A DNA stretch of 43,759 nucleotides from a virus, in the IMG/VR virus record IMGVR_UViG_3300036828_000483, positions 1-43,759 of that record. One strand, written 5' to 3'. Position 1 is the first letter of the stretch, and every line of letters starts with the position of its first letter. The notes beneath the pieces are model-generated. The model was not told the DNA's origin and did not search any database. It saw nothing but the letters and a program-made list of their open reading frames with translations. This document shows, one piece after another, positions 30,003-38,518 of the stretch. A program made the translations under genes and the position numbers.

Positions 30003-31130
30003 ATGACCGTCGCCGTCGGTGACACCGTTTTCCTCTCCGAATATTTGATCAATTCCAGAGTTTATGGCGTTGTTGTCCCCCCCAACACACCACCCGAATT
30101 TTGGGCAACATTCGAAATCCAATCCGATCAGGGCACCCTGATGATGGCCGCCGTCCTGGGACCCGAAGGCCCGGCCGGAGTCGACGCATTCGCGATGCTC
30201 CTGCAAACCGACCCCTACGATTCCCCGGATGAGCTGCCGAACACGCTGACCAACACCGTCGCCGACATCGGGAAATATTGGGCGTTCGACGATGTCGACG
30301 CCACCGGCGCCATCATCGGATCCTCGCTGTGGGTCTGGTACGGCACCAGCTACCGGCGCCTCATGCTGGGCTCGCCGGGCCCGCCGGGCCCCGTCCCGAT
30401 CATCACCCCATCCGTATCGCTGGTACCGGCCGGCACCAACAGCAGCATCGTGGTCGGCGGCACCAACCTCTACCCGGACTGGCACCTATATCTGGAATCA
30501 GTACCCGGCCCCGTCGGCCCCGCCGCCGCCATCTCGTTGTGCCCCGACGTGGACCTACAAACCACCGTCCCCACCCCCGGGGACCTGCTCGGCTACACCG
30601 GGCGCACCACCATCATCGGCTCCACCACCTACCCGCTATGGGTGCCCGTCAGCGTGTCGCAGCTGGTGCCCGGCCCATTCAGCATGTCCGAAAACGCGTT
30701 CACCTCCTTTAGCGGGATCTCGCAGCGGACCGCGATCGGCTCATTCGCGATCCCACCCCAACCGTTCCCCTGGACCCCGGTCTGCTGGGGACACATCGGC
30801 GCATTCGGCATCGAACTGTCCACCAGCCCGCTGCTGATCGGCTGCGAAATCCTGTTAGGCGACGCCACCGCCGGCCAGCAAATCAGCCGCGGCTTCGGCA
30901 ACGCCATCGGCGAAGTGAACATCTTCCCGCACTACTCCACCCCCACCACCCCGTCGGGGGCGTTGAGCCCAACCAACGGTGTCGCCGTCGTCCCCGCCAA
31001 CCACAGCTCACCAGCCCAGGGCACCATCTACATCAACCTCTACAATGACGGCGAAATCGGGCTCTACAAGTTCTCCCCCACCGACGCGCAGATCATGGTC
31101 CTGGTCATGCCCGTCAACCCCGGAGGCTAG
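30003..31130 (+). CDS. Minor tail protein with collagen-like segments (paralog B)
   Basis: Starts at ATG 30003 after AGGAGG; 375 residues. It aligns with the preceding protein over its whole length: VGDTVFLSEYLINSRV / IGDLVYLASYLIRVRL, DIGKYWAFDDVDATGAIIG / DIGKYYLIDTLDSEGVITM, WVWYGTSYRRLMLG / WVWYGTAWRTFMLG, and WTPVCWGHIGAFGIEL / WTPIVWGHIGATGINL. The collagen-like GPEGPAG and GPPGPVP runs are kept. Bases 30020-30120 are more AT-rich, hinting at a recombination joint. The pair may form a heteromeric tip or give alternative receptor binding. Confidence 0.82.
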   Translation: MTVAVGDTVFLSEYLINSRVYGVVVPPNTPPEFWATFEIQSDQGTLMMAAVLGPEGPAGVDAFAMLLQTDPYDSPDELPNTLTNTVADIGKYWAFDDVDATGAIIGSSLWVWYGTSYRRLMLGSPGPPGPVPIITPSVSLVPAGTNSSIVVGGTNLYPDWHLYLESVPGPVGPAAAISLCPDVDLQTTVPTPGDLLGYTGRTTIIGSTTYPLWVPVSVSQLVPGPFSMSENAFTSFSGISQRTAIGSFAIPPQPFPWTPVCWGHIGAFGIELSTSPLLIGCEILLGDATAGQQISRGFGNAIGEVNIFPHYSTPTTPSGALSPTNGVAVVPANHSSPAQGTIYINLYNDGEIGLYKFSPTDAQIMVLVMPVNPGG

Positions 31131-31136
31131 CAAACC

Positions 31137-34100
31137 ATGCCCGGGGCGATAGACCTGTTCGCCGGTTCCAACTCCATCGGCGGCTCCAACCTTTTCACCG
31201 TCAACAAAAACCCGCTGAATCAAATCGACCAGGGCATCGAAGACGTCCTCGGCCAGCACGGACAAAACGTGGGCCAGTCGATCTGGGACGCCATCCAAAC
31301 CCTGATCGACTCCATCCTGGGCATCAATCCCAACGGCCCGCTGCACGGCTTGATGACCGACATCACCAACATGCTGGAAAACCTGTGGACATTCCTGGGT
31401 GAACTCAACCCGCTAGACCCCAACTTCGACCCGATCGCCGCGATCATCACCTTCATCGAAGACATGCTGAAACCGTCCAATTTGTTGGCGGTGCTGGTCA
31501 AAGACGCCACCCAATCCGGCGGAGTCACCGGCCTGATCCCATTAGAGAATCTGGCGTTGGATCTGATCGAAGGGGCCATCGGCGGAGTCCAAAATCTGAT
31601 TGATGCGATCATGGCCGCATTCGGATTTGGCCCCGGCACCGCCAGCTACACCGAAGTCAACAAACTGTTCTCCGACCTCTACGCCTTCTTGGGGAATCCG
31701 TCGGGCTGGGCTACCGACCTGTTCGACGCCGCCGAATCGATCGTCAACTTCATTACCACGATGCTGCATCCGACGAATCTGCTCGCACCGTTGGAGCAAC
31801 TGCTGGCGGGTGTGTTCACCATCCCCCCGATCAACATCGGCGGCCTGGACGCCTCCAAAATCGTTTCCGGCCAGTTCGCGTACAACATGATTTTGGGGTT
31901 GGAGACGGCGGTGTCGGCGTTGCCGTCGTGGCTGATCCCGTTCATCCCGGTGTCGGCGATCGGGGCGGGCAGCCCGAATCTGATCCCGAACCCCAACTAT
32001 GCGGGCGCGACCTCGGTCAACGACCCGTCGGGGCGGTTCACCTGGGATGCGGCCGTGGATCACACCGGGGATGGCAGCGGCTCGGCGATGGTGCACGGGA
32101 CCGGGGTGTCCACGTCGCTGGTGTCGCAGGCCACCATCCCGGTCGCGGCGGGACAGCAGGCGGCGCTGTCGCACTGGCTGCAATGGGCAGGAATAAGCGC
32201 CAGCCCCGCCGAGGCGTTCATCCTATCCTTGTTGACGTACAGCGGCACCAAGCTGTTGACGCAAAACGATGTCGCCTCGATCAGCGGCCCGGGCGCGTCG
32301 GCGGGCTGGACACAACTGTCCGGGTCCTACACCATCCCGGCCGGGGTGGATGGGGTGCGGGTACTGCTGACGGTCACCTCAGGGGTGAACGGCGGCACGA
32401 TTCATTGGGATGACGCTTCCCTGACCGAAACCAACACCCTGGATCAGGGTTTGGTCACCGGGTTGGTGGGTGATTTGTCGAATCTGCTGTCCCAGATCAG
32501 CGCCCGCGCGTTGATCACCGACTTCGACAATCTGTTGAACACACTGGGGTTGGGTAATCCGACGCTGACGGCGATCACCACCCGGCTGGCGAATCTGACC
32601 GGCGCGGGTGGTTTCGACGCGGCGCAATTATTCAATCTGCCCAACATCCCGCAACTGCTGGCGACCTCGGTGGCCGGGATCGGTGGCCTACCCAATATTG
32701 GGGCGTCGCTGCAGAAAACCTGGGACAGCATCGCCGCCGCCGGCACCGGGCTCGGCTCCATCCCGGCGATCATCGCCCGGCTAGGTGCAATCGGCAGCAC
32801 CGGACTTTTGGACGCCTCCCAGTTGTCCAACATCGTCAACATCCCGCAGTTGCTGTCGACGAGTATCGCCGGGATCGGCGGGCTGCCCAATATCGGGGCT
32901 TCGCTGCAACAAACCTGGGACAACGTCGCGGGCGCCGCTTTGGGCGGGGGCACCCTCGCGAAAATCAACACCCGGCTCACGGGGTTGGCCGGTAACGGCG
33001 CGTTCAACGCCGCGCTCCTGTCCAACATCGCCAACATCCCGCAACTGTTGGCGGCGTCGGTCGCCGGAATCGGGGGGCTACCCAACATCGGCGCGTCCCT
33101 GCAACAAACCTGGGACGCCGTCGCGAACATGACCGCCGGGACGGGCACCCTGGCCGCCGTCATCACCCGGCTGGCCGGACTCGCGGCTAACGGCCTATTC
33201 GACGCCTCCCAACTCACCAACATCACCAATATCCCTCAACTGTTGGCGGCCAGCGTCGCCGGGATCGGCGGCGCCACCAACATCGGCGCCTCCGTCCAAT
33301 CGTTGATCGACCAGGCGTTCCAAGCCTCCTTCGGCGGAACCTCCACCGGCAACCCGCTGACCTCGTTTCTGACGGCGCTCACCCAGTTCCCGCACCAAAA
33401 CGTGGTCGGCGTCCTCGGCCCCGGCCAAATCGGGCAATCCCTGAACTCCACCGTCGACAGCATCTACCAAGGCTGGACGGCCAGCGGCCTGACCGGCGTC
33501 AGCCTGGGCCAATTGAGCAACGCCGCCACCCAGATCGCCAACAACATCCTGCACGCCCTGAACATCGGCACCACCAACTCGGGTTTCATCGCCAACCGGG
33601 CGACCAGCAAACCATCATTCATGTCGATCGACCCCACCGCCGACAGTGTGTTCAACCTGGCCAACATCACCGGAACCACAGCGACCACGGTGCCGGTGAC
33701 CTCATCCACCAGCGTCATCGGGATGATCGGCACCCCCGACGCCGGCATCAAACAATCCGTCGCCTGGCTGGGCTACGGCACCACCAACATCACCGCCATG
33801 AATCTGAACCTGTATCAGGTCAACACCTCGACCGGCGCGCTGACATTCATGTATCAGTCGCCCAACATCGTCAGCACAGTCGGGTCCGGCGCCGCACCAT
33901 CCTGGAACTACTACCAGCTGCCCGCCAGCGCCTATCTCAGCACCGTGCAAGGCAACTGGTACGCCGTCGAAATGGTGGTCACCGGCACCGGCACCTACAA
34001 CATCGTCGGCGTCACCAATAGCTGGATGCCGCCACACCCCACCGCGTTCCCCAGCAAGCTCGGCGCGTCCCGCGCCACCGGCCTAGCAACACCCACCTTT

Positions 34101-35345
34101 CTGGCGGCCGGGACAGCGCAGAACGGCTATCTGGGCACTACCAGCGCCTCGGTCACCATCCCTATCACCATCCCGGCGGCCGCCACCTGTCTGGTTGTTG
34201 AGGTGGAATCCTCCAACGCCGCCGCCGGCATCCCCGCCCTCACGGTCAGCATGGCCGGCGGGGCGATCACCCTAAACCCGGTACCCGGCGCCAGCGTCTC
34301 GGTGGGCGGCGAGGGCATCGTCGCCATCTATGGGCTAATGAATCCGCCGACCGGCCCGCAATCGGTCGTCGTCACGGCGACAGGAGCCGCCTTCACCGGT
34401 GTCACCGCGAACGCGGTCGCCTACAGCGGGGTCGCCGGATTCGGCACCCCGGGCACTGCCGCCGGCACCACCACCCCGATGTCTCACACGATCACCACCG
34501 GAGCCGCGGGCACCCGGATCGCCCAAATATTCGGGGTATGCCAGGCAGCCGGAAACACCATCTCGGCGTATAACCAGACCCAGCAATGGATCTATAACGG
34601 TGGTCAAAATCAGGCGCTCGGCGGGGATGCTCCGGGCGCGGCCAGCGTGTTGTTCTCCGCCACCATCGCCTCAACAAGCCAGTGGGGTTCGGTGGCCGTC
34701 CCGCTGCTTCCCGGACCGACACCACCCGGCAATATTCCCAGCCCCACCTACTCCACCAATGTGCCGTGGTTCGCCCTGTCGGGGGCGGCCGGCGCCACCC
34801 AATACCCGGCCGGCACCACACCCTTCGCCACATCCGGCAGCTACACAGTGCCCGCCTGGATGAAAGCCGGAAACAAATTCGATATCGCCGTCCTCGGCGG
34901 CGCCGGCGCCGGCGGCTGCGACCTTTTCGGTGTTATCGGCAACGGCGGCGGCGCCGGCATGTGGGCCACCCGGGCAACCCTGGTCTACGGCACCGACATC
35001 CCGACCTCCACCACCAGTTTCACCGTCACCATCGGGACCGGCGGAACCGGCACCCCCACCAGCGGCAACCCCGGCAACCCGTCCAGCATCACCATCGCCG
35101 GCTACGGCACCATCACCGCGGCGGCCGGTGCGGGCGGGACGGGCGGCGGCGGCGGCAGCGTCACCGGCGCATCACCGGGCAATCAAACCATCAACGGCAC
35201 ACCGTACTACGGCGGTGCGACACAAACTGTCGCCAGTCAACCGGGTAACGCGCCAGGTGGCGGCGGGGCTGGGGGCACATTGTTTTCCGGTGGCGGCGGC
35301 GCGGCGGGGGCGCCCGGCGAAGCGTGGATCACGGCCTACCAATGA
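31137..35345 (+). CDS. Giant minor tail protein (1402 aa) with four 65-residue repeats and Gly-rich end
   Basis: Starts at ATG 31137; the largest gene here. Order: helical/hydrophobic N-terminus (1-280); a carbohydrate-binding-like jelly-roll domain (about 280-435: FTWDAAVDHTGDGSGSAMVH, LSGSYTIPAGVDGVRVLL, WDDASLTE); four tandem 65-residue repeats (477-736) with NIPQLLATSVAGIGGLPNIG; a beta domain (about 820-980); a second beta sandwich (about 980-1200) related to the C-terminal domain of the next protein; and a Gly-rich C-terminal domain (about 1235-1402), a type common on tail fibres. It is likely the main side or central fibre for host recognition. Confidence 0.82.
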   Translation: MPGAIDLFAGSNSIGGSNLFTVNKNPLNQIDQGIEDVLGQHGQNVGQSIWDAIQTLIDSILGINPNGPLHGLMTDITNMLENLWTFLGELNPLDPNFDPIAAIITFIEDMLKPSNLLAVLVKDATQSGGVTGLIPLENLALDLIEGAIGGVQNLIDAIMAAFGFGPGTASYTEVNKLFSDLYAFLGNPSGWATDLFDAAESIVNFITTMLHPTNLLAPLEQLLAGVFTIPPINIGGLDASKIVSGQFAYNMILGLETAVSALPSWLIPFIPVSAIGAGSPNLIPNPNYAGATSVNDPSGRFTWDAAVDHTGDGSGSAMVHGTGVSTSLVSQATIPVAAGQQAALSHWLQWAGISASPAEAFILSLLTYSGTKLLTQNDVASISGPGASAGWTQLSGSYTIPAGVDGVRVLLTVTSGVNGGTIHWDDASLTETNTLDQGLVTGLVGDLSNLLSQISARALITDFDNLLNTLGLGNPTLTAITTRLANLTGAGGFDAAQLFNLPNIPQLLATSVAGIGGLPNIGASLQKTWDSIAAAGTGLGSIPAIIARLGAIGSTGLLDASQLSNIVNIPQLLSTSIAGIGGLPNIGASLQQTWDNVAGAALGGGTLAKINTRLTGLAGNGAFNAALLSNIANIPQLLAASVAGIGGLPNIGASLQQTWDAVANMTAGTGTLAAVITRLAGLAANGLFDASQLTNITNIPQLLAASVAGIGGATNIGASVQSLIDQAFQASFGGTSTGNPLTSFLTALTQFPHQNVVGVLGPGQIGQSLNSTVDSIYQGWTASGLTGVSLGQLSNAATQIANNILHALNIGTTNSGFIANRATSKPSFMSIDPTADSVFNLANITGTTATTVPVTSSTSVIGMIGTPDAGIKQSVAWLGYGTTNITAMNLNLYQVNTSTGALTFMYQSPNIVSTVGSGAAPSWNYYQLPASAYLSTVQGNWYAVEMVVTGTGTYNIVGVTNSWMPPHPTAFPSKLGASRATGLATPTFLAAGTAQNGYLGTTSASVTIPITIPAAATCLVVEVESSNAAAGIPALTVSMAGGAITLNPVPGASVSVGGEGIVAIYGLMNPPTGPQSVVVTATGAAFTGVTANAVAYSGVAGFGTPGTAAGTTTPMSHTITTGAAGTRIAQIFGVCQAAGNTISAYNQTQQWIYNGGQNQALGGDAPGAASVLFSATIASTSQWGSVAVPLLPGPTPPGNIPSPTYSTNVPWFALSGAAGATQYPAGTTPFATSGSYTVPAWMKAGNKFDIAVLGGAGAGGCDLFGVIGNGGGAGMWATRATLVYGTDIPTSTTSFTVTIGTGGTGTPTSGNPGNPSSITIAGYGTITAAAGAGGTGGGGGSVTGASPGNQTINGTPYYGGATQTVASQPGNAPGGGGAGGTLFSGGGGAAGAPGEAWITAYQ
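32565..33344 (+). repeat. Four tandem 195-bp (65-residue) coding repeats
   Basis: The NIPQLL motif recurs at residues 503, 568, 633 and 698, exactly 65 apart. Each unit is a helical half with an (A/L)-T/R-RL pattern followed by NIPQLL-x-SVAGIGGLPNIGAS and a short helix (TWD). The fourth copy is diverged after GATNIG. No gaps are needed between units. Confidence 0.9.
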
Positions 35346-35352
35346 GCCGCCG

Positions 35353-36870
35353 GTGACTGCGCCGCTGATCCTGTCCCAGCCGGTCCCCGGCTGGATCGGG
35401 TATGAGGGGGCGACGGCCGCCAGCATCAATTTCGCCGCTGTCGGCGCGTTGACGATCACCATCAACGGGCAAGGCGTCGCGATCAACCCGACCGGCGCCG
35501 GGACGCTGGCCGCGGGCATCACCCAAATCTATTCGAGCATCCCGACACCGTCGGGTTCGGGAACACTGGCCGCATCCGGGATCGCCCAATATCTCGCCGG
35601 CGCCGTAGCCTCGGGGATCGGGGCCCTGTCCGGGACCGTGAAACAGAACTACCCGATCGCCACCACGCTGGCCGGGTCTGGATCCCTATCAGCCACGGTG
35701 ACCGGCCAATACCAGGCACCCGCAGCCCTATCCGGAACCGGCACCCTGTCAGTGACCGTGTCGCAGCTTTATCTGCAACCGGTCGTGTTGTCGGGTGACG
35801 GGGTGCTGGGCGGCGGCGTCAACGGAGCATCCACCATCCCCGCCGACCTGACCGGCACCGGCACCCTGACCGTGACGTCAATCCAGATCTACCCCAGCGC
35901 CACGGCCGCGCTGTCCGGTGCCGGTAGCCTGTCGGCGACGGCGACCGGGCTATCCGGAGGAGCCGCCATCCTCGCCGGGACCGGAGCACTGTCGGCGGTC
36001 GCCACCCCGCAAGCCGCCCTCACCCCAGGATTCGCCGGTGCCGGTACCCTGACCGGACCCGCGGTGCAGCAATTCCCCGCCGCCGCCGCCCTGGCCGGGG
36101 CCGGGACACTATCGGCCACCACCCTGCTGATCGGCGCCGCAACCCCCACCCTGGCGGGATCCGGCACCCTATCGGCGACCGCGAAACAACAATTCCCCGC
36201 CACCCCCACCCTGACCGGGGCCGGGACACTATCGGCCACCGCCGCCGCCGTCCCCAAGGTCCCCACCTACGACGCAACAGGCGCCGGCGCCAGCATAGGC
36301 GGCTCAAGCGCAACAAGTTTCACCTGGACCCACACCGCCGCCGCCGGCAGCACCGTAATCGCGGCTCTTATGTACAACACCGGCCCCGTCTCCATCAAAT
36401 ACGGGTCATCATCAATGACACAAATAGGAACCAACAGCACAGACTCCAACGGCAACATAATCGCTTTGTATAGGCTTACTGGCGCACCGGGCGGCGCGCA
36501 GACAGTAACCGTGACATGCCCCGCTTTTATGATAGGAGCAGGCAACACCGTATCGGTTACCAGCGTCACCTCAGTGGGGACGCCGACAAGCGTCAATGAT
36601 GGCGGGACAGCAGCCACGTCACTGTCACAAGCTGTGACATGCGCCGCTAATCAGCTGATCATCCAAGCCTTCGAAGACCTCGGTGCTGCGGGCGCCGACA
36701 CTGGAATCATTGCCACCGGCGGCGGTACTAGGCGCAGCCTGATCACTCTCACCGCATTCTCCCCAAACGCCGCAATATTGTCGGTCAGTACCGCCACCGC
36801 GACAACCACATTCACCGCAACGCTAGCCGCAGCCCAATTCTGGGCCGGTATCGCCATCGTCCTCAGTTAA
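35353..36870 (+). CDS. Tail protein with thirteen G-x-G-x-L repeats and a beta-sandwich end
   Basis: The start is GTG 35353, 8 bases after the previous stop; the longer frame from 34930 runs inside the upstream gene. The 505-residue protein has about thirteen copies of a 20-25 residue unit ending in GAGTLSA (variants GSGTLSA, GTGTLSV, GAGSLSA) over residues 40-300. A beta-sandwich domain follows (TSFTWTHTAAAGSTVIAALM, GAQTVTVTCPAF, FWAGIAIVLS) that resembles residues 980-1200 of the protein before it. The repeats probably form an extended beta fibre. Codon use after about 36290 shifts towards A/T, suggesting a joined module. Confidence 0.78.
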   Translation: MTAPLILSQPVPGWIGYEGATAASINFAAVGALTITINGQGVAINPTGAGTLAAGITQIYSSIPTPSGSGTLAASGIAQYLAGAVASGIGALSGTVKQNYPIATTLAGSGSLSATVTGQYQAPAALSGTGTLSVTVSQLYLQPVVLSGDGVLGGGVNGASTIPADLTGTGTLTVTSIQIYPSATAALSGAGSLSATATGLSGGAAILAGTGALSAVATPQAALTPGFAGAGTLTGPAVQQFPAAAALAGAGTLSATTLLIGAATPTLAGSGTLSATAKQQFPATPTLTGAGTLSATAAAVPKVPTYDATGAGASIGGSSATSFTWTHTAAAGSTVIAALMYNTGPVSIKYGSSSMTQIGTNSTDSNGNIIALYRLTGAPGGAQTVTVTCPAFMIGAGNTVSVTSVTSVGTPTSVNDGGTAATSLSQAVTCAANQLIIQAFEDLGAAGADTGIIATGGGTRRSLITLTAFSPNAAILSVSTATATTTFTATLAAAQFWAGIAIVLS

Positions 36871-36903
36871 AACCCCATCAACAGAAAGAAAAACACCGAT
36901 TGG

Positions 36904-36978
36904 GTGATCGTGGAAAACAGCGCGATTGTCAGCGCCTGTAAAGCCGCGGATTTCGATCTGCTCTACCAGATCGTGTAG
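36904..36978 (+). other. Short coding-like remnant after the repeat tail protein
   Basis: After TAA 36868-36870 the same frame continues open to TAG 36976-36978, reading DWVIVENSAIVSACKAADFD near the end. GTG 36904 could start a 24-residue peptide. The amino acid pattern looks like a protein end rather than random sequence. It may be the old C-terminus of a tail protein cut off by the upstream stop. The bases between 36871 and 36900 are unusually A-rich. Confidence 0.35.
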
Positions 36979-37033
36979 ATCCCTTGCGTGTCGTAGTTGG
37001 CTGCCGACGGTTCAGCATTGCACACTAACCCCT

Positions 37034-37384
37034 ATGGCCATCGCAGTCGCAACCACCCGCCAAGCCCTCGCCAACACCTACGCCTCCACCGGCACCTGGA
37101 TCGGCGCCGCCACCGGCGACCCCGGCACCACCAGCACCCCCTCCAACGAAGCCACCGGCGGCAGCCCCGCCTACGCCAGGCAACAAACCACCTGGACCGC
37201 CGGCTCCGGCGGGGTATCCAACGGATCCGCAGTCACCCTGAACGTGGCCGCCGCCACCTACACCTACATCCTGCTCGCCTCCGCGCAGACCGGGGCCACC
37301 ATGATCGACAAAGCCGCGATCAGCAGCGTGGTCATGTCCGCTCAAGGCCAGCTGGTCGTCACACCGACTTTCAATGAAACTTGA
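37034..37384 (+). CDS. Small minor tail protein
   Basis: The start is ATG 37034 (MAIAVATTRQALANTYASTG). No ribosome binding site is seen, but a promoter-like CACACT ends 7 bases upstream with TTGGCT 18 bases before it, so it may be leaderless. The 116 residues (WIGAATGDPGTTSTPSNEATGGSPAYARQ, AATYTYILLASAQTGATMIDK) match a small tail protein family frequent near the ends of actinophage tail operons. A beta-sandwich subunit of the tip is likely. Confidence 0.75.
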   Translation: MAIAVATTRQALANTYASTGTWIGAATGDPGTTSTPSNEATGGSPAYARQQTTWTAGSGGVSNGSAVTLNVAAATYTYILLASAQTGATMIDKAAISSVVMSAQGQLVVTPTFNET

Positions 37385-37387
37385 TTC

Positions 37388-37741
37388 ATGACTGGTGGTG
37401 GTGAGGGGGCGCTGGGATTCGTGGTGTGGCCGACCCACGCCGGCGCCGTCAACGCGGCAGGTGAGGAACCCATGTTCGACCTCGACTACGCCCGCGGCCA
37501 AATCAGCTGGGCCGTCAACGAGCAAGACCGCCTCGTCGGATCGGTGCGAATCAAAGTGCCGGCCGGGGCAGCCGACTGGACCCACATCATCTACACCCAC
37601 AACCCGTCGCAGGCCGGCTATCTCACCGCGCAGAAACTCGCGCACCCGTTGCGGCTGCCCGCCGGCGGCACCATCGACCTGATCGACATCACCGACCAGG
37701 ACGTCGCGATCGGCGCCCCCGACAAGATCCTGCACGACTAA
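37388..37741 (+). CDS. Small tail-region hypothetical protein
   Basis: The longest frame starts at ATG 37388 (117 residues), 3 bases after the previous gene. However, ATG 37472 has the better ribosome binding site (GAGG at 37463-37466) and would give 89 residues beginning MFDLDYARGQIS. The rest (LVGSVRIKVPAGAADWTHIIYTH, IDLIDITDQDVAIG) is strand-rich. It overlaps the next ATG by one base. It is a probable tail or tip accessory protein; no family is recognised. Confidence 0.6.
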   Translation: MTGGGEGALGFVVWPTHAGAVNAAGEEPMFDLDYARGQISWAVNEQDRLVGSVRIKVPAGAADWTHIIYTHNPSQAGYLTAQKLAHPLRLPAGGTIDLIDITDQDVAIGAPDKILHD

Positions 37742-37926
37742 TGCACACCCCCAGCCCCGACGACTACCCGCCTGGCGCCATCAAACAAGACCCCGCCACC
37801 CTGGCGGTCGCGGTACGCACCAGCATCGCGGCCGTCGACAACGGGAAAGACTGGGGCGTCATGACCTTGCACCGCGGCGGCTACTACACCGGCTGGGACG
37901 AAGTCTCCCATTGGGCCGACCGATGA
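37741..37926 (+). CDS. Small hypothetical protein, paralog of the next gene
   Basis: Starts at ATG 37741, overlapping the previous stop by one base (TAATG); 61 residues. Residues 9-58 (GAIKQDPATLAVAVRTSIAA, DWGVMTLHRGGYYTGWDEVSHW) align with the following protein (GWIKQDIYATNASAIRTNIE, DWMVATIDHGGHYASWDDVADW). It ends in an ATGA overlap. Function is unknown; it may be a tail accessory. Confidence 0.7.
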   Translation: MHTPSPDDYPPGAIKQDPATLAVAVRTSIAAVDNGKDWGVMTLHRGGYYTGWDEVSHWADR

Positions 37927-38306
37927 CCGCACCGACCGGCAGCGTCACCCCGCCGCAGTACACGGTCGGCTGGATCAAACAGGATATCTACGCCACCAAT
38001 GCGTCCGCGATCCGCACCAACATCGAAACCTCCAACAACTTTAAAGACTGGATGGTGGCCACCATCGACCACGGCGGCCACTACGCCAGCTGGGATGATG
38101 TCGCGGACTGGCCCGACGTGTCCACCACCCGCGCCCTGACCGGCGGGGAGGGCACCCTGTCGGCGATCATTGTCAGTGTGGAAGAGCCCACCAACCCGGT
38201 GTTCGCCGGCGACGGCGTCCTATCGGCCACCACCACCGCCGCGCTGACCACACAAACCAGCCCGGCACCAGCCAAGAAAACCAGGATAAGGAAACCCGCA
38301 CCGTGA
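37923..38306 (+). CDS. Paralog of the preceding gene fused to G-x-G-x-L-S-A repeats
   Basis: Starts at ATG 37923 (ATGA overlap); 127 residues. Residues 13-62 repeat the preceding small protein. The C-terminal half adds two repeat units, ALTGGEGTLSAIIV and VFAGDGVLSATTT, then a Thr/Pro/Lys tail (PAPAKKTRIRKPAP). The same repeat unit occurs in the big repeat tail protein, supporting a virion role. It overlaps the next gene by GTGA. Confidence 0.72.
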   Translation: MTAPTGSVTPPQYTVGWIKQDIYATNASAIRTNIETSNNFKDWMVATIDHGGHYASWDDVADWPDVSTTRALTGGEGTLSAIIVSVEEPTNPVFAGDGVLSATTTAALTTQTSPAPAKKTRIRKPAP

Positions 38307-38518
38307 CCACTCCCACCGCGACGGAGATCAGCAGCAACGGCAACCCCACCGACACCAAGTTGGGGATCCTCGAAGACAAACTGGAGACGGTGATCTGGCT
38401 GCACGCCGAGCTGCGGGGCCAGTTCCTTTCGATGGCCAAAGCCGTTTCAGCATTGCTGGCCCAGCAGATGCAGCCACAAATGCAGCAAGCCATCCTCGAC
38501 CGGCTCACCAGCCCATGA
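38303..38518 (+). CDS. Small helical hypothetical protein
   Basis: Starts at GTG 38303 (GTGA overlap); 71 residues. A long amphipathic helix (LGILEDKLETVIWLHAELRG, SALLAQQMQPQMQQAILDRL) suggests a coiled coil. It sits between tail genes and lysin A with 4-base overlaps on both sides. Function is unknown; a structural accessory or lysis regulator is possible. Confidence 0.6.
   Translation: MTTPTATEISSNGNPTDTKLGILEDKLETVIWLHAELRGQFLSMAKAVSALLAQQMQPQMQQAILDRLTSP

Noticed and set aside
32565-33344. CRISPR-like array suspected from the regular 195-bp repeat
   Set aside because: The repeats are long, in-frame and protein-coding, with no short identical repeats separated by unique spacers.
34930-35352. 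Upstream extension of the repeat tail protein
   Set aside because: It is an out-of-frame shadow of the giant tail protein's Gly-rich end; the real start is GTG 35353.
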